This document shows, in pieces, positions 17,987 through 26,794 of a stretch of 64,000 nt of DNA. Position numbers and translations under genes: made by a program. The DNA lies in NCBI GenBank assembly GCA_041621755.1, contig JBFKAE010000002.1, positions 1 to 64,000 of the forward strand. Reading direction: 5' to 3'. Under the pieces are notes generated by a model. It was not told the DNA's origin, did no database searches, and saw only the letters and a list, made by a program, of their open reading frames with translations. Within the stretch, counting starts at the first letter, position 1. The number at the start of each line of letters is the position of its first letter. The DNA comes from Sphingosinicella sp041621755. Lineage in GTDB: Bacteria > Pseudomonadota > Alphaproteobacteria > Sphingomonadales > Sphingomonadaceae.

Positions 17987-18301
17987 ATGCAATTGATGAT
18001 CAAGGGGAGGGGAAGGGCGCTCGCGCAAGGCGCAGCAGCTGTCGCGATCGCGGCGCTGTTGGGAAGCAGCGCGGCCTTTGCCGGCGCGGACGCCACGTTC
18101 AACACGGCGCTCACCGCGTTCACCGGTTTCCTCGAAGGCTCGGGCGGCAAGATCATCACCGTGCTCAGCCTCGCCGGCGGCATCGTCGGGCTCGCCTCGG
18201 GCCGCTTCAGCCTCGGCCAGGTCGCGATCCCCGTCGGCGTAGGCGTCGGCGCGGGCACGGGCGTGCCGATCGTCACCGCCGCGGTCACCGCGACGATCTG
18301 A
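17987..18301 (+). CDS. traA: F-type conjugative pilin TraA
   Basis: A 104-residue prepilin. The basic leader and hydrophobic segment end at AAFAG, where signal peptidase would release a mature pilin of about 70 residues. The mature part has two hydrophobic helices (GKIITVLSLAGGIVGLASG; VAIPVGVGVGAGTGVPIV) separated by a short polar loop, as in VirB2/TraA pilins. It is the first gene of the transfer operon, directly after the phased box array. An AGGAAGGA ribosome site fits high expression. Assignment rests on build and position, since pilins diverge quickly. Confidence 0.85.
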   Translation: MQLMIKGRGRALAQGAAAVAIAALLGSSAAFAGADATFNTALTAFTGFLEGSGGKIITVLSLAGGIVGLASGRFSLGQVAIPVGVGVGAGTGVPIVTAAVTATI

Positions 18302-18373
18302 ACCATTCACCGTTTCCGGCCAGGGGTTCTCGCATGGTCCCGCGCCGGAACAGCCAAGAGGGTGGCGGCGGCA

Positions 18374-18658
18374 ATGAACCGGTACACGGTCCCAGCACAT
18401 CTCGATGACCCGGAGCTGATCGGCTTCTGGACGCTCGACGAGTTCATCGCGATGATCGTGCCCTTCGCCTGGGGCGTCCTGTCTCAACATATTCTGATTG
18501 GGCTCTTTGCAAGCGTGCTGGCCTGGTGGGGATTGCGCAAGTTGAAGGCAGGCCGCGCGGTCTCGTGGATCATCCATACCGCCTACTGGTACCTGCCGGG
18601 CTCCTTCATGGGCCTCAAGGCGACGCCACCCTCGCACCTTCGCGTGATGGCAGGCTGA
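18374..18658 (+). CDS. traL: Type IV conjugative transfer protein TraL
   Basis: A 94-residue inner-membrane protein of the TraL (VirB3-like) family, needed for F pilus assembly. The family N-terminus is clear (YTVPAHLDDPELIGFWTLDE), followed by a hydrophobic hairpin and the typical YWYLPGSFMGLKATPPSH region near the end. ATG is chosen; an in-frame GTG four codons upstream is possible. It precedes traE by one base. Confidence 0.92.
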   Translation: MNRYTVPAHLDDPELIGFWTLDEFIAMIVPFAWGVLSQHILIGLFASVLAWWGLRKLKAGRAVSWIIHTAYWYLPGSFMGLKATPPSHLRVMAG

Positions 18659-18659
18659 T

Positions 18660-19232
18660 ATGGACCTTTCGATCTCGCACAACCAGGCACAGCGCCTGCT
18701 CCGTCAGCGCAATCACCTCGCGATCGGCTGCGCGCTGCTGTTCGGCATCTGCGTACTGCTGACGCTGACCGCGGCAAGCCGCGACAGGGAAGTGGTGCTG
18801 CAGCCGGTGCTCGCCAAACCGCTAACCCTGTCCTCGAGCCATGTCGACAAGGATTATCTCGAGCTCGTCACCCGCGATGCCGCGCTGTTGACGCTCAACC
18901 GTTCGCCGTCGAACCTGCAATACTGGATGAATTCGATCCTCGAGATCACCGATCCCAGAACTCACGGCCGCATGAAGGCCGAGCTGATGAAGATCATGAG
19001 CGAGCAGAACGGCTCGAACGTCTCACAGTATTTCACGATCGAAAAGCTGAGCGTCGACCCCCAGGAACTGACCAGCGAAGTCAACGGCATCCTGCACACT
19101 GTCGTCGGCTCGAAGGAAGTGACAGCCGAGGCGCGCACCTTTCGCTTCGTCTGGTCCTACTCGGGGGTGAGCCTGAAACTCGCCGGGTTCGGACAAGTAA
19201 CGGATAAAGACAAGAACGGAGGCGAGGCATGA
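18660..19232 (+). CDS. traE: Type IV conjugative transfer protein TraE
   Basis: A 190-residue inner-membrane protein with one N-terminal helix (HLAIGCALLFGICVLLTLTA) and a periplasmic domain, the build of TraE/VirB5-VirB8-type proteins of F-like systems. The VDKDYLELVTRDAALLTLNRSP and SPSNLQYWMNSILEI segments match the family. It takes part in pilus assembly with TraL, TraK, TraB and TraV. Its stop overlaps traK by four bases. Confidence 0.92.
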   Translation: MDLSISHNQAQRLLRQRNHLAIGCALLFGICVLLTLTAASRDREVVLQPVLAKPLTLSSSHVDKDYLELVTRDAALLTLNRSPSNLQYWMNSILEITDPRTHGRMKAELMKIMSEQNGSNVSQYFTIEKLSVDPQELTSEVNGILHTVVGSKEVTAEARTFRFVWSYSGVSLKLAGFGQVTDKDKNGGEA

Positions 19233-20038
19233 TCGCCCCGATCTCGTGGAACCTCGCCTGGGGCCTGGTGGGTGCCGGCACGGCCCTTGCCAGCAGGCCG
19301 CTCGCTTTCGTTGGGCGACCTCTGGGCGGCGTGCTCATCGCGATTGGCCTGGCCGGGCTCGCGAGCCCCGCGCTTGCCGACCAGAACGTGCTCACCGCTG
19401 ACAACGGCACGGTGCAGTGCGTGGCCTCGGCGAAGGACCTTACCCGCATCAGTCTGGCCGGCGACCAGTTCGCCTCGGTCTCGAAGATCTCGACCGGTAA
19501 TCCGGCCGAAGACTTCAAGATCGTCAACGAGCCGGTGCGCGGCGACATCTACATCTCGGTGCCCGACGGTTTCCCGCGCGCCGCCATCTCGTTCTTCGGC
19601 ACGACCCGCAAGGGCTATGTCTACAAATTCGTCTGCCAGGTGCGTGGGCAGGAAGCCGAGCAGGTGTTCGTCGCCAACGAGGCGATCGCCAGCGATCGCG
19701 CCCGCGACTGGGAACTGCGCACCTCGCCCGAGGATGCAGCGGTACGGCTTGCGCAGGCGATGTACCGGGGCGAGCCTATCGAAGGCTATGACATGCGCGC
19801 CTCGGTGCTCGAGCCGGTGCGGATTGGCCCGCTCGAAGTGCAGCAGGTCGGCGAATGGCGCGGTGCGGAATTGAAGGGCCTCGTCCTCAAGGTGCGCAAC
19901 ACCGGGCGCGCGACCCAGAACCTCGATGAGACCGTGCTCGCCGCGCGCGGCAGCCTCGCCTTCATGACCCCGGTGAGCGCCATCGGCCCCGGCGAGGAAG
20001 CCGCCGTCTACCTCATCCAGTCGAGCGGAGGACGCTGA
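19229..20038 (+). CDS. traK: Type-F secretin-like protein TraK
   Basis: A 269-residue periplasmic protein, the VirB9-like secretin of F-type systems, which joins TraB and TraV in the outer-membrane core. The N-terminus has a hydrophobic export segment (to SPALADQN), and the conserved strands RISLAGDQFASVSKIST and GDIYISVPDG are visible. The last residues overlap the traB start (TGATG). The export segment is longer than usual, beginning with MIAPISWNLAWGLVG, which leaves some doubt about the start. Confidence 0.9.
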   Translation: MIAPISWNLAWGLVGAGTALASRPLAFVGRPLGGVLIAIGLAGLASPALADQNVLTADNGTVQCVASAKDLTRISLAGDQFASVSKISTGNPAEDFKIVNEPVRGDIYISVPDGFPRAAISFFGTTRKGYVYKFVCQVRGQEAEQVFVANEAIASDRARDWELRTSPEDAAVRLAQAMYRGEPIEGYDMRASVLEPVRIGPLEVQQVGEWRGAELKGLVLKVRNTGRATQNLDETVLAARGSLAFMTPVSAIGPGEEAAVYLIQSSGGR

Positions 20039-21396
20039 TGGACTTGCGAAGCCTCTTCCAGAAAAAGCCCAAGGCGCTCGACGTCCCCGATGACGACGAT
20101 ACCGCCCCGCTGGGCGATGCCATGGCGGCAAATGATGCCGCGCGGCGCAAGCAAATGCTGCTGCTCGGCGGGGCGGGGGCAGCGGCGCTCATCGTTGGCT
20201 CGCTCTACATCTTCGATGACGGTCCGGGCAAGGGCGAGGCCGAACTTACCGAAGCGGTCGAGGGCATCTCGGTCGACGAGATGGTCAACAAGAACATGGC
20301 CGAGAAGGAATGGCGCGCGCAGTCCGAAGCGCAGATGATGTCGATGGATACCAACATGCGCGCGCTGGCAGCGCGCGCCGAACGCGCCGACCAACTCGAA
20401 GCCCAACTGGCGCGCGAGCAGGGCGCAAGCGTTTCGCCCGACACCGAACGCGTCCTCTCAGCCTACCAGGCGGAGAACGAACAGCTGCGCGCAGCGCTCG
20501 CCGCCGCGCGCCAGTCGCCGGTCATGCCTGCTGGCGGACCCAATGCGCTTTACGGGCGAACCAGTCCACCGGAATATCAGGTGGCGGGCTCGCCCCGCAG
20601 CGGTGCCAATGGCACGACACCTGCGGGAGAGGCGGCCGCAGCAGCGGCGGGCCTGCCGGGACGCGGCAGCGAAGTGAGCATGATCTCGTTCGGCGAGGGA
20701 AGCCCGAGCGGTAACGGATCGCCGGTACCCAAGGGCAACACAATCTATACCGACAGCGCCAATTACCTGCCGCCCAATTCGATCGCTCTGGCGCGGGTGA
20801 TCGTCGGCGTCGACGCCAATGCCGGCGTCCAGAGCCAGACCGATCCGTTGCCGGTGGTGCTGCGCATCACGGGGCCTGCGCGCTCGGTCTATGACAACGG
20901 GCGCCTGCTCACGACCAATATCTCGGGCTGTCTCGTAAACGGGGCTGCGCGCGGCGACCTTTCTTCCGAGAAAGTCTACGTCAAGCTCCAGCGCATGACC
21001 TGCCCGCAGCCGAACGGGCGCTACGCGGTTTCCGAGGTCAAGGGGTTCATCGCCTTTGGCGGCAAGACCGGGGTGAGGGGCCGGGTGGTGAGCCGCGAAG
21101 GCGCGCTGGTCGGCCAGGCGTTCCTCGCAGGGCTGGCCGGCGGGTTCGGACGCGGGTTCTCGGCGAACACCAGCTCGATCCTTACCGGCACCAATGTGAC
21201 GGTCGACGGCAAACGCCAGCGGCTCGGCACCGGCGAGATCCTCGAAGGAGGCCTTGGTGAAGGCGTCGCGACCTCAGCCGACATGGTCTCCAAATATTTG
21301 ATCGAGCGGGCCGAACAATACCAGCCCGTAATCGAAATGCCGACCGGAATCGATGTCGAGATCGTCTTCCTCGAAGGCGTGTTCATCAACGGATGA
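20038..21396 (+). CDS. traB: Type IV conjugative transfer protein TraB
   Basis: A 452-residue VirB10-like protein that spans the envelope and links inner and outer membrane parts of the channel. It has a cytoplasmic N-terminus, one membrane helix at about residues 40-60 (LLLGGAGAAALIVGSLYIF), a coiled-coil segment (ADQLEAQLAREQG), a Pro/Gly-rich linker and the C-terminal TraB/VirB10 beta domain (DSANYLPPNSIALARVIVGVDA; GAARGDLSSEKVYVKLQRMTC). The length is typical for the F type. Confidence 0.93.
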   Translation: MDLRSLFQKKPKALDVPDDDDTAPLGDAMAANDAARRKQMLLLGGAGAAALIVGSLYIFDDGPGKGEAELTEAVEGISVDEMVNKNMAEKEWRAQSEAQMMSMDTNMRALAARAERADQLEAQLAREQGASVSPDTERVLSAYQAENEQLRAALAAARQSPVMPAGGPNALYGRTSPPEYQVAGSPRSGANGTTPAGEAAAAAAGLPGRGSEVSMISFGEGSPSGNGSPVPKGNTIYTDSANYLPPNSIALARVIVGVDANAGVQSQTDPLPVVLRITGPARSVYDNGRLLTTNISGCLVNGAARGDLSSEKVYVKLQRMTCPQPNGRYAVSEVKGFIAFGGKTGVRGRVVSREGALVGQAFLAGLAGGFGRGFSANTSSILTGTNVTVDGKRQRLGTGEILEGGLGEGVATSADMVSKYLIERAEQYQPVIEMPTGIDVEIVFLEGVFING

Positions 21397-21407
21397 GGAG
21401 GGATACG

Positions 21408-22268
21408 ATGCAATGGAAACGCCTTGGCTGGGCCCTGTCGGCAATCGCGCTCGGGAGCGGCGCCTCGCTGGTCTGGGCCAATGCCGGCGAGGGCAGGGGA
21501 GCGCAGTCTTCCGATGCCGATGCGACGGTTGCCGACTTGCTCAAGGCGCGTTTGCCGCGAACGCAGGTCTCGAAGATTGATTGCCAGGTGGTCGATGGAA
21601 TTTGCGAAGTGACCGCTGGCTCGCAGCTCTTCTACGTCGACAGGAGCGCACGCTACCTCCTGATCGGGCGGGTCTACGACATGGAGACGCGCCAGGACCT
21701 GACTGCGGTGCGCCTGCTCGAAGTCAATCCTGACCTCCTGGTCGGCGGCGCGGCAGGAAGCCGGCGCGAAGCCGAGGAAGTCGAAGCGCCAAGGCGTGGG
21801 GTTAGCACGGCTGCCGCAGCCAGATCGGCTGCGACCGGCAGCCCCCGGACGATGTCGCTTGCCGCACTGCCCGAGGCCGGCGGCATCGTCTGGGGCAATC
21901 CTTCGGGCAAGACAGTCACGGTCTTCAGCGATTTTCGCTGTGGCTACTGCCGCGCGCTGGCGAGCGAACTCGAGGCGATGAATGTGCGCGTCATCGAGCG
22001 GCCGATCTCGCTGCTTGGCAGCCGCGATCTTGCCAACCAGGTGTTCTGCGCGCGCGACCGGCGCAAGGCGATCAAAGCCGCCTATGCCGGCGCACCGATT
22101 ACCGACACCCGCGCCTGCGATACCTCGCCGCTCGATGCCAACGAGCGCTTCGCGCGCGAGCAGGGGATTGCCGGGACGCCAGTCATCGTGCGCTCGGACG
22201 GCGCGGTCATCGAAGGCTTCCGTCCGCGCGCCTTCCTCGAGGCCTGGATCAAGGGAGCGACCTCGTGA
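21408..22268 (+). CDS. Periplasmic DsbC-like disulphide isomerase of the transfer operon
   Basis: A 286-residue exported thioredoxin-fold protein. A signal peptide (WALSAIALGSGASLVWA) is followed by a DsbC-type dimerisation segment and then the catalytic thioredoxin domain with the active site CGYC at residues 178-181 and the cis-Pro loop GTPVIV. It would fold the Cys-rich transfer proteins TraN, TraU and TraH encoded downstream. The start is set at the ATG after GAGGAGGG; an ATG five codons upstream overlaps the traB stop but would bury that ribosome site. Confidence 0.9.
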   Translation: MQWKRLGWALSAIALGSGASLVWANAGEGRGAQSSDADATVADLLKARLPRTQVSKIDCQVVDGICEVTAGSQLFYVDRSARYLLIGRVYDMETRQDLTAVRLLEVNPDLLVGGAAGSRREAEEVEAPRRGVSTAAAARSAATGSPRTMSLAALPEAGGIVWGNPSGKTVTVFSDFRCGYCRALASELEAMNVRVIERPISLLGSRDLANQVFCARDRRKAIKAAYAGAPITDTRACDTSPLDANERFAREQGIAGTPVIVRSDGAVIEGFRPRAFLEAWIKGATS

Positions 22269-23440
22269 ACTTGCTGACGAATAGGGAGCTAGCGAGCCTG
22301 CGCCAGGCGGTTTGGCGGCGCTCAAAAGGGCAGGTGCGGATACTCGCGCGCAATCCCGGGCGCGAGGAGGCCATCGCCTTGTGGCGCGATGTGGCGGCCG
22401 CATTTTCGAAGGGCAAGGGCAGGGTACTCACCGCGCGGGAATGCGCGCATCTGCGCCGACGCGCGTGGCGGCGCTCGCATGGACATATTATCCTGTCCGA
22501 ATTGCAGTTGACGCTCGACCAGGGGCTCGCCTTATGGAGTCTCGCTTGCCGACTCGGCGAACTTGCCACTTGCGAACCACGCTCGAGGCTTGCCCGCGCG
22601 GCGCGCATCGCTGCTGTCGGACTGGCCGCGACGCAGCTGGCCGCCTGCACGGCCTTTCTCGGTAGCAATGTGAAGGGCAGCTTCTCGTGCAGCGCGCCGG
22701 GCGGTACTTGCGCGCCATCGACGGTGATCGACGACCAGGCGCTCAGCCTCATTCAGAACGCGCGGCCGCTTTCACCCGAAACACGGTTTCCGGCAGGGCC
22801 GACTTTCGAGCGGCGACCCCGACATTCCAGCGTCAGGTCCTCTGCCGCCACGCACGAGGGCCGGGGAAGGCTGGCGGCGGTGCGGCCTGACCTGGTCCAT
22901 CGCGAGCGGCGCGTCCTGAAGGTCGTGTTTCCCTCTTATGTCGATGGCGCGGGCAATTTCCACGAGCCGCGCGTCGTGCACACGGTCGCCGACGAAGGCG
23001 GGTGGATGCAGCTTTCAGGGGCTGCACCAACATCGGCGCTCGCGGCACCGGGTTCCGGCCCGTCCATTCCCGAAATGCCGGCGGCAATGTCAGCCGGGCC
23101 TCACGACCCGGCGCCAGCAGTGAGCGCGCTTGCTCCTGCCGGTCCGCCCGATCCGCGCGTGGTTGCTGCTGCCCGGGCAAGAAGCAATGCCGGGCGTACA
23201 GCCAACCCGATCGATGCGATCAAGACCGAAGTCGACGCGCGCCTTGGCCAGACCGCCAAAGCGCCCGGCGGACTTCCGGTGGCGCGCGAACCCGCCGTAT
23301 CGCCTATGGGCGCGCAGCCGACTAGCAGCAGCGCACCCCAGACGGAATCGGGTCCTGCAAGTCCTGCGCAGCCTTCGGTGCCTGGCGAGCAGACGGCGAC
23401 CAACCCGCCCGCATCCTTTCCCGCCGTCGAGGAGGATTAA
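22265..23440 (+). CDS. traV: Transfer lipoprotein TraV with an unusual N-terminal repeat extension
   Basis: A 391-residue protein. The TraV part begins with a lipobox-like segment (AAVGLAATQLAAC, Cys at 128) followed by the family motif LGSNVKGSFSCSAPGGTC; a long Pro/Ala-rich tail ends it. TraV is the VirB7-like lipoprotein anchoring the channel core at the outer membrane. Ahead of the lipobox lie 115 extra residues with two copies of a ~40-residue repeat (LRQAVWRRSKGQ at 12-23 and LRRRAWRRSHGH at 63-74, each ending in ALW). No good start codon lies close to the lipobox, so either the extension is translated or a weak internal start is used. GTG overlaps the previous stop. Confidence 0.82.
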   Translation: MNLLTNRELASLRQAVWRRSKGQVRILARNPGREEAIALWRDVAAAFSKGKGRVLTARECAHLRRRAWRRSHGHIILSELQLTLDQGLALWSLACRLGELATCEPRSRLARAARIAAVGLAATQLAACTAFLGSNVKGSFSCSAPGGTCAPSTVIDDQALSLIQNARPLSPETRFPAGPTFERRPRHSSVRSSAATHEGRGRLAAVRPDLVHRERRVLKVVFPSYVDGAGNFHEPRVVHTVADEGGWMQLSGAAPTSALAAPGSGPSIPEMPAAMSAGPHDPAPAVSALAPAGPPDPRVVAAARARSNAGRTANPIDAIKTEVDARLGQTAKAPGGLPVAREPAVSPMGAQPTSSSAPQTESGPASPAQPSVPGEQTATNPPASFPAVEED

Positions 23441-23445
23441 GAGCC

Positions 23446-26067
23446 ATGGCGCGGCGCGGATTCTGGGAAAGCTTTCTCGACCTCGTCTTCGGCGAAAGCG
23501 CCCGGCCCGAGGCCGAGCGCCCGCTGCTCGGCGCGCCAATGCTGTCGAACTGGCTTCCCTACCGCAGCTACGATGCCAAGGCGCGGATGTTCATCAACAC
23601 GGAATCGATCGGGTTCATCCTCGAACTCGCGCCGATGATGGGCGCCGACGAGCGCAGCGGCGAGATCCTGACGCAATTCCTGTCCGACGCCGTACCCTCA
23701 GGCTGCGAAATCCAACTGATCCACTGGCAAAGCCCCTCGGTGGGCGAGCGCATCGCCGACTGGGTTATGCCGCGCGTCGTCGCCAAAGGGGTCTATGGCC
23801 GCGCCGCCGAGCACCGCGCGCGCTGGCTGCGGCGCGGCGCCTGGATGTCGATCTCGCGTGACGCGCCTTTCTACCTGCGTTCGCACCGCGTGATCCTCTC
23901 GGTCGGTGCCTCGCTCAGATCGTCGACCGGCGCCGACGTACTTTCGACCGTGCGCGAAAGCCTCATGGGTACCTTGCAGGCGCTCTCGATACCCGCGCGC
24001 GAAATGGGTCCGGTCGAGCTTATCGCCTTTCTTGACGATTTCCTCTGCCCATCGGTCGATAATGCCGACCGGCCCGAACACTATTCCGAGCTCGATCCGA
24101 TTAACGTCCAGTGCATCCGCCGCGACCTGGAGACCCGGGTCAGCCCTGAGCGGATCGTGCTGCGCACCGAACGCTTCCGTCCGACCGGCGAAAAGCTCGA
24201 TGGCGTGCCCGTCATCGGCGAGGTCGTGCCCGACGCCTTCGACTGGCGCTTCTTTGGGGTGCGACACCTGCCAAAACAATGGGCGCCCTGGGACGTGCAG
24301 AAGATCATCGGCGACATGGTCAACGACAAGCTGCGCTTTGGCTGCAACGTCATGACCGTGCTCGCGCTGGCCTTCCAGGACGAGGAAGCCGTCGCCTCGC
24401 GCACAGGCCTCAAGGTCATGCGCACGACCAGCCTTGCCGACAGTCGTTCAGCGCGCTTCCTGCCCCAGCTTTCCGACCAGCGCGACGAATGGCAGTATGT
24501 GCAATCCGAGATCCGCCAGGGGCGAAAGCTGGCGCAGGTCTATTACGGCGTCGGCGCGCTTTCCCCGCTCGGCAAAGGCGATGTCAACGAGCGGCTTGTG
24601 AAGTCGGTCTACAAGGCCGCCGGGTGGGACCTCATCGACGAGCGCTACCTCCAGGTGATGGGGCTGCTTGCCGCCATGCCGCTATCGCTGCCCAACGGGC
24701 TTTCCGCCGATCTCAAACGCATGAAGCGCTTTCGCACGATGCTGACGACAACGGCTGCGGCCATCGCACCGGTCCAGGGCGAGCCGCTCGGCGGGACGAT
24801 CCCGCATGTCCTCTTGGTCGGACGGCGCGGGCAACCCTTCTTCTGGTCGCCGTTCCAGAACCAGGCGGGCAATCACAATGTCGCGGTCTTCGGCAAGTCG
24901 GGCTCGGGCAAATCGGTGTTCCTCCAGGATGTCTGCGCCGCGATGTCGGGAGCCGGCGCGAAGGTCATCGTCATCGATGACGGCCGCTCGTTCGAACACA
25001 TGGCCAAGGCCTTCGACGGCGCTTTCGTCGAGTTCCGCTTGTCTGCCGGCTTCTCGCTCAATCCCTTCGACATGATCAACGCCGCGGCGCTCACCGACGA
25101 TGCGGACGGCGAGGATTACGAGGTCGAATGCCTTGCCATGCTCAAAGCCATCGTCGGGCAGATGGCGCGCCAGCAGGACAGGCTCTCGGACACCGAACGC
25201 GGGCTCATCGATTCGGCGGTCAGCGCAGTCTGGCGCGAACACCAGCGCGATGGGACCATCGACCACGTCGCTGCCGCGCTGCGCGCCTTGCCATCGCCAT
25301 TTGCCGGTGATCTCGCCGATGCCATGGCGCCGTTCCTTACAGGGGGCACTTATGGGCGCTTCTTTGCCGGCGCCTGTTCGATCGATCTTTCCGCCGGGCT
25401 CACCGTGTTCGAGCTCTCGGACCTTTCGTCCAAGCCCGAACTGCGTTCGGTGGCGCTCACCGCGCTCATGTTCCTGACGCTCCGGGTCATGCGCGATCTC
25501 GACCGCTCGGTGCCCAAGCTCACCATGATCGACGAGGCCTGGCAGCTGCTGGGCGGCGGGCAGATGGGCCAGGCGATCGAGACCTATGCGCGCACCTGCC
25601 GCAAGTATGGCGGCGCGCTCGTCACCGCGACCCAATCGCTGAACGACTTCTACAAGTCCGAAGGCTCGCTGGCCGCGCTGGAAAACTCCGACTGGTCGGT
25701 GGTGCTCCAGCAGAAGGAAGAGACGATCAACGATCTCGCGCGCCACCAGCGCTTCGAGATGGACCGCCATACCGAAACGCTGCTGCGCTCGCTGAAGCGC
25801 AACGGCACCGAATATTCCGACGTGCTCATCAAGGGACCGGAGACGCTGTGCGTCGGCCGCCTCGTGCTCGATCCCTATTCGGCAACGCTTTATTCCTCGA
25901 GCCCGCGCGTTTTCTCTGCGATCGAGGAGCTGGTCAAGGGCGGCATGGCGCTGCCCGATGCGATCGAGCGCATTGCCTTTCCCGATTTTGTGCCGCCCGA
26001 ACCCGGCGCGCCCGATTTTCATGAGGGCGAGGTGGGGGACGAGATTCAGCAGGAGGCGGCAGAATGA
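23446..26067 (+). CDS. traC: Type IV secretion ATPase TraC
   Basis: An 873-residue VirB4-like ATPase that powers pilus assembly at the inner membrane. The N-terminal TraC domain is recognisable (YRSYDAKARMFINTESIGFILELAP). The RecA-like domain shows Walker A GKSGSGKS near residue 482 and Walker B LTMIDEAW near residue 693, then the conserved TATQSLNDF segment. The length is normal for the F type. The stop is followed after ~80 bases by the antisense mazEF pair, which interrupts the operon. Confidence 0.96.
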   Translation: MARRGFWESFLDLVFGESARPEAERPLLGAPMLSNWLPYRSYDAKARMFINTESIGFILELAPMMGADERSGEILTQFLSDAVPSGCEIQLIHWQSPSVGERIADWVMPRVVAKGVYGRAAEHRARWLRRGAWMSISRDAPFYLRSHRVILSVGASLRSSTGADVLSTVRESLMGTLQALSIPAREMGPVELIAFLDDFLCPSVDNADRPEHYSELDPINVQCIRRDLETRVSPERIVLRTERFRPTGEKLDGVPVIGEVVPDAFDWRFFGVRHLPKQWAPWDVQKIIGDMVNDKLRFGCNVMTVLALAFQDEEAVASRTGLKVMRTTSLADSRSARFLPQLSDQRDEWQYVQSEIRQGRKLAQVYYGVGALSPLGKGDVNERLVKSVYKAAGWDLIDERYLQVMGLLAAMPLSLPNGLSADLKRMKRFRTMLTTTAAAIAPVQGEPLGGTIPHVLLVGRRGQPFFWSPFQNQAGNHNVAVFGKSGSGKSVFLQDVCAAMSGAGAKVIVIDDGRSFEHMAKAFDGAFVEFRLSAGFSLNPFDMINAAALTDDADGEDYEVECLAMLKAIVGQMARQQDRLSDTERGLIDSAVSAVWREHQRDGTIDHVAAALRALPSPFAGDLADAMAPFLTGGTYGRFFAGACSIDLSAGLTVFELSDLSSKPELRSVALTALMFLTLRVMRDLDRSVPKLTMIDEAWQLLGGGQMGQAIETYARTCRKYGGALVTATQSLNDFYKSEGSLAALENSDWSVVLQQKEETINDLARHQRFEMDRHTETLLRSLKRNGTEYSDVLIKGPETLCVGRLVLDPYSATLYSSSPRVFSAIEELVKGGMALPDAIERIAFPDFVPPEPGAPDFHEGEVGDEIQQEAAE

Positions 26068-26150
26068 TGCGCCGATCCGCCCTTCGCCTAACGCGCTTGC
26101 CCTTCGACGTGAGGTCCGAATTACAGCGCCTTGCCGGTGGTGCCCGTTGC

Positions 26151-26474
26151 TCAACCGCCGCCGAGAAAGACGAACAGGCAACGCCAGACGCGCAACAGAT
26201 CCTCCGCGCTCAGACTTCCGAACACCAGGCCAAGACGCTCGCGCCTGACCGTCATCGCCTTGTCGATCATGACCTGCGATTCTTTGCGCAGGCCATTATC
26301 CGCGTCGGGCAATATCGAAATCCTGAGCAACGGGGCGTCGATGAGGCTCCCCGTCACCAGCAGGACAGTTACCGTCTCGAGTTCGCTGAATGCGTCGGAC
26401 TGAATCACGAGGGCCGGTCGAGGCTTGCCGAAATCACCCTGGAGCGCAACCGTCACCAGGTCGCCGCGCTTCAT
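26151..26474 (-). CDS. mazF: MazF/PemK-type endoribonuclease toxin
   Basis: A 107-residue toxin of the MazF/PemK family that cleaves mRNA. The signature MKRGDLVTVALQGDFGKPRPALVIQSD is clear, where the Arg and the later Ser/Thr strand form the active site; the C-terminal strands (SQVMIDKAMTVRRERLG) complete the fold. Its ATG overlaps the antitoxin stop (ATGA), the usual coupling in such pairs. It lies antisense inside the transfer operon between traC and trbI and would stabilise the element by killing cells that lose it. Confidence 0.9.
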   Translation of the reverse strand: MKRGDLVTVALQGDFGKPRPALVIQSDAFSELETVTVLLVTGSLIDAPLLRISILPDADNGLRKESQVMIDKAMTVRRERLGLVFGSLSAEDLLRVWRCLFVFLGGG

Positions 26475-26704
26475 GCGGCGTCCTTGCCAATGCCGTCGTC
26501 CATGTCGTCGAGCGCCGCGTCGAGGAACGCTCCGAGCTCGTCGTCCGCGTGGTCCGCCCTGGCGACCCGGGTAGCCTGGCGGCGGCACTCGGCCGCGAAC
26601 CCGGGCGCGCGCGTGTCAGGCACCCAGATCTGTACCGGCCGAAAACCGGCGGCGCGCAAGTTGGCGCGGCGCTTTGTCACGCGTGCATGGGAAGCTGCCG
26701 CCAC
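26471..26704 (-). CDS. mazE: MazE-like antitoxin (DUF3018 type)
   Basis: A 77-residue antitoxin. The N-terminal DNA-binding part has the typical HARVTKRRANLRAAGFRPVQIWVPDT sequence of the DUF3018/MazE group, and the acidic C-terminus (DDELGAFLDAALDDMDD) would wrap the toxin. A GTG start is chosen because AGGAG sits about 8 bases before it. A perfect 16-bp palindrome at 26719-26734 lies just upstream and is the likely autoregulatory operator. Confidence 0.85.
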   Translation of the reverse strand: MAAASHARVTKRRANLRAAGFRPVQIWVPDTRAPGFAAECRRQATRVARADHADDELGAFLDAALDDMDDGIGKDAA

Positions 26705-26718
26705 TAGCGATCTCCTTT

Positions 26719-26734
26719 GCGCTACATGTAGCGC
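26719..26734. promoter_or_regulatory. Perfect 16-bp palindrome upstream of mazE
   Basis: The sequence GCGCTACATGTAGCGC is identical to its reverse complement. It lies 14 bases upstream of the mazE GTG start and about 60 bases before the next plus-strand transfer gene, so a MazEF complex bound here could affect both directions. Confidence 0.7.
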
Positions 26735-26794
26735 GTTGGCGCCCGTTTTACAATGGGCTTCAATCCGGTCCGACAAGGCGGGGAGGCCACTACA

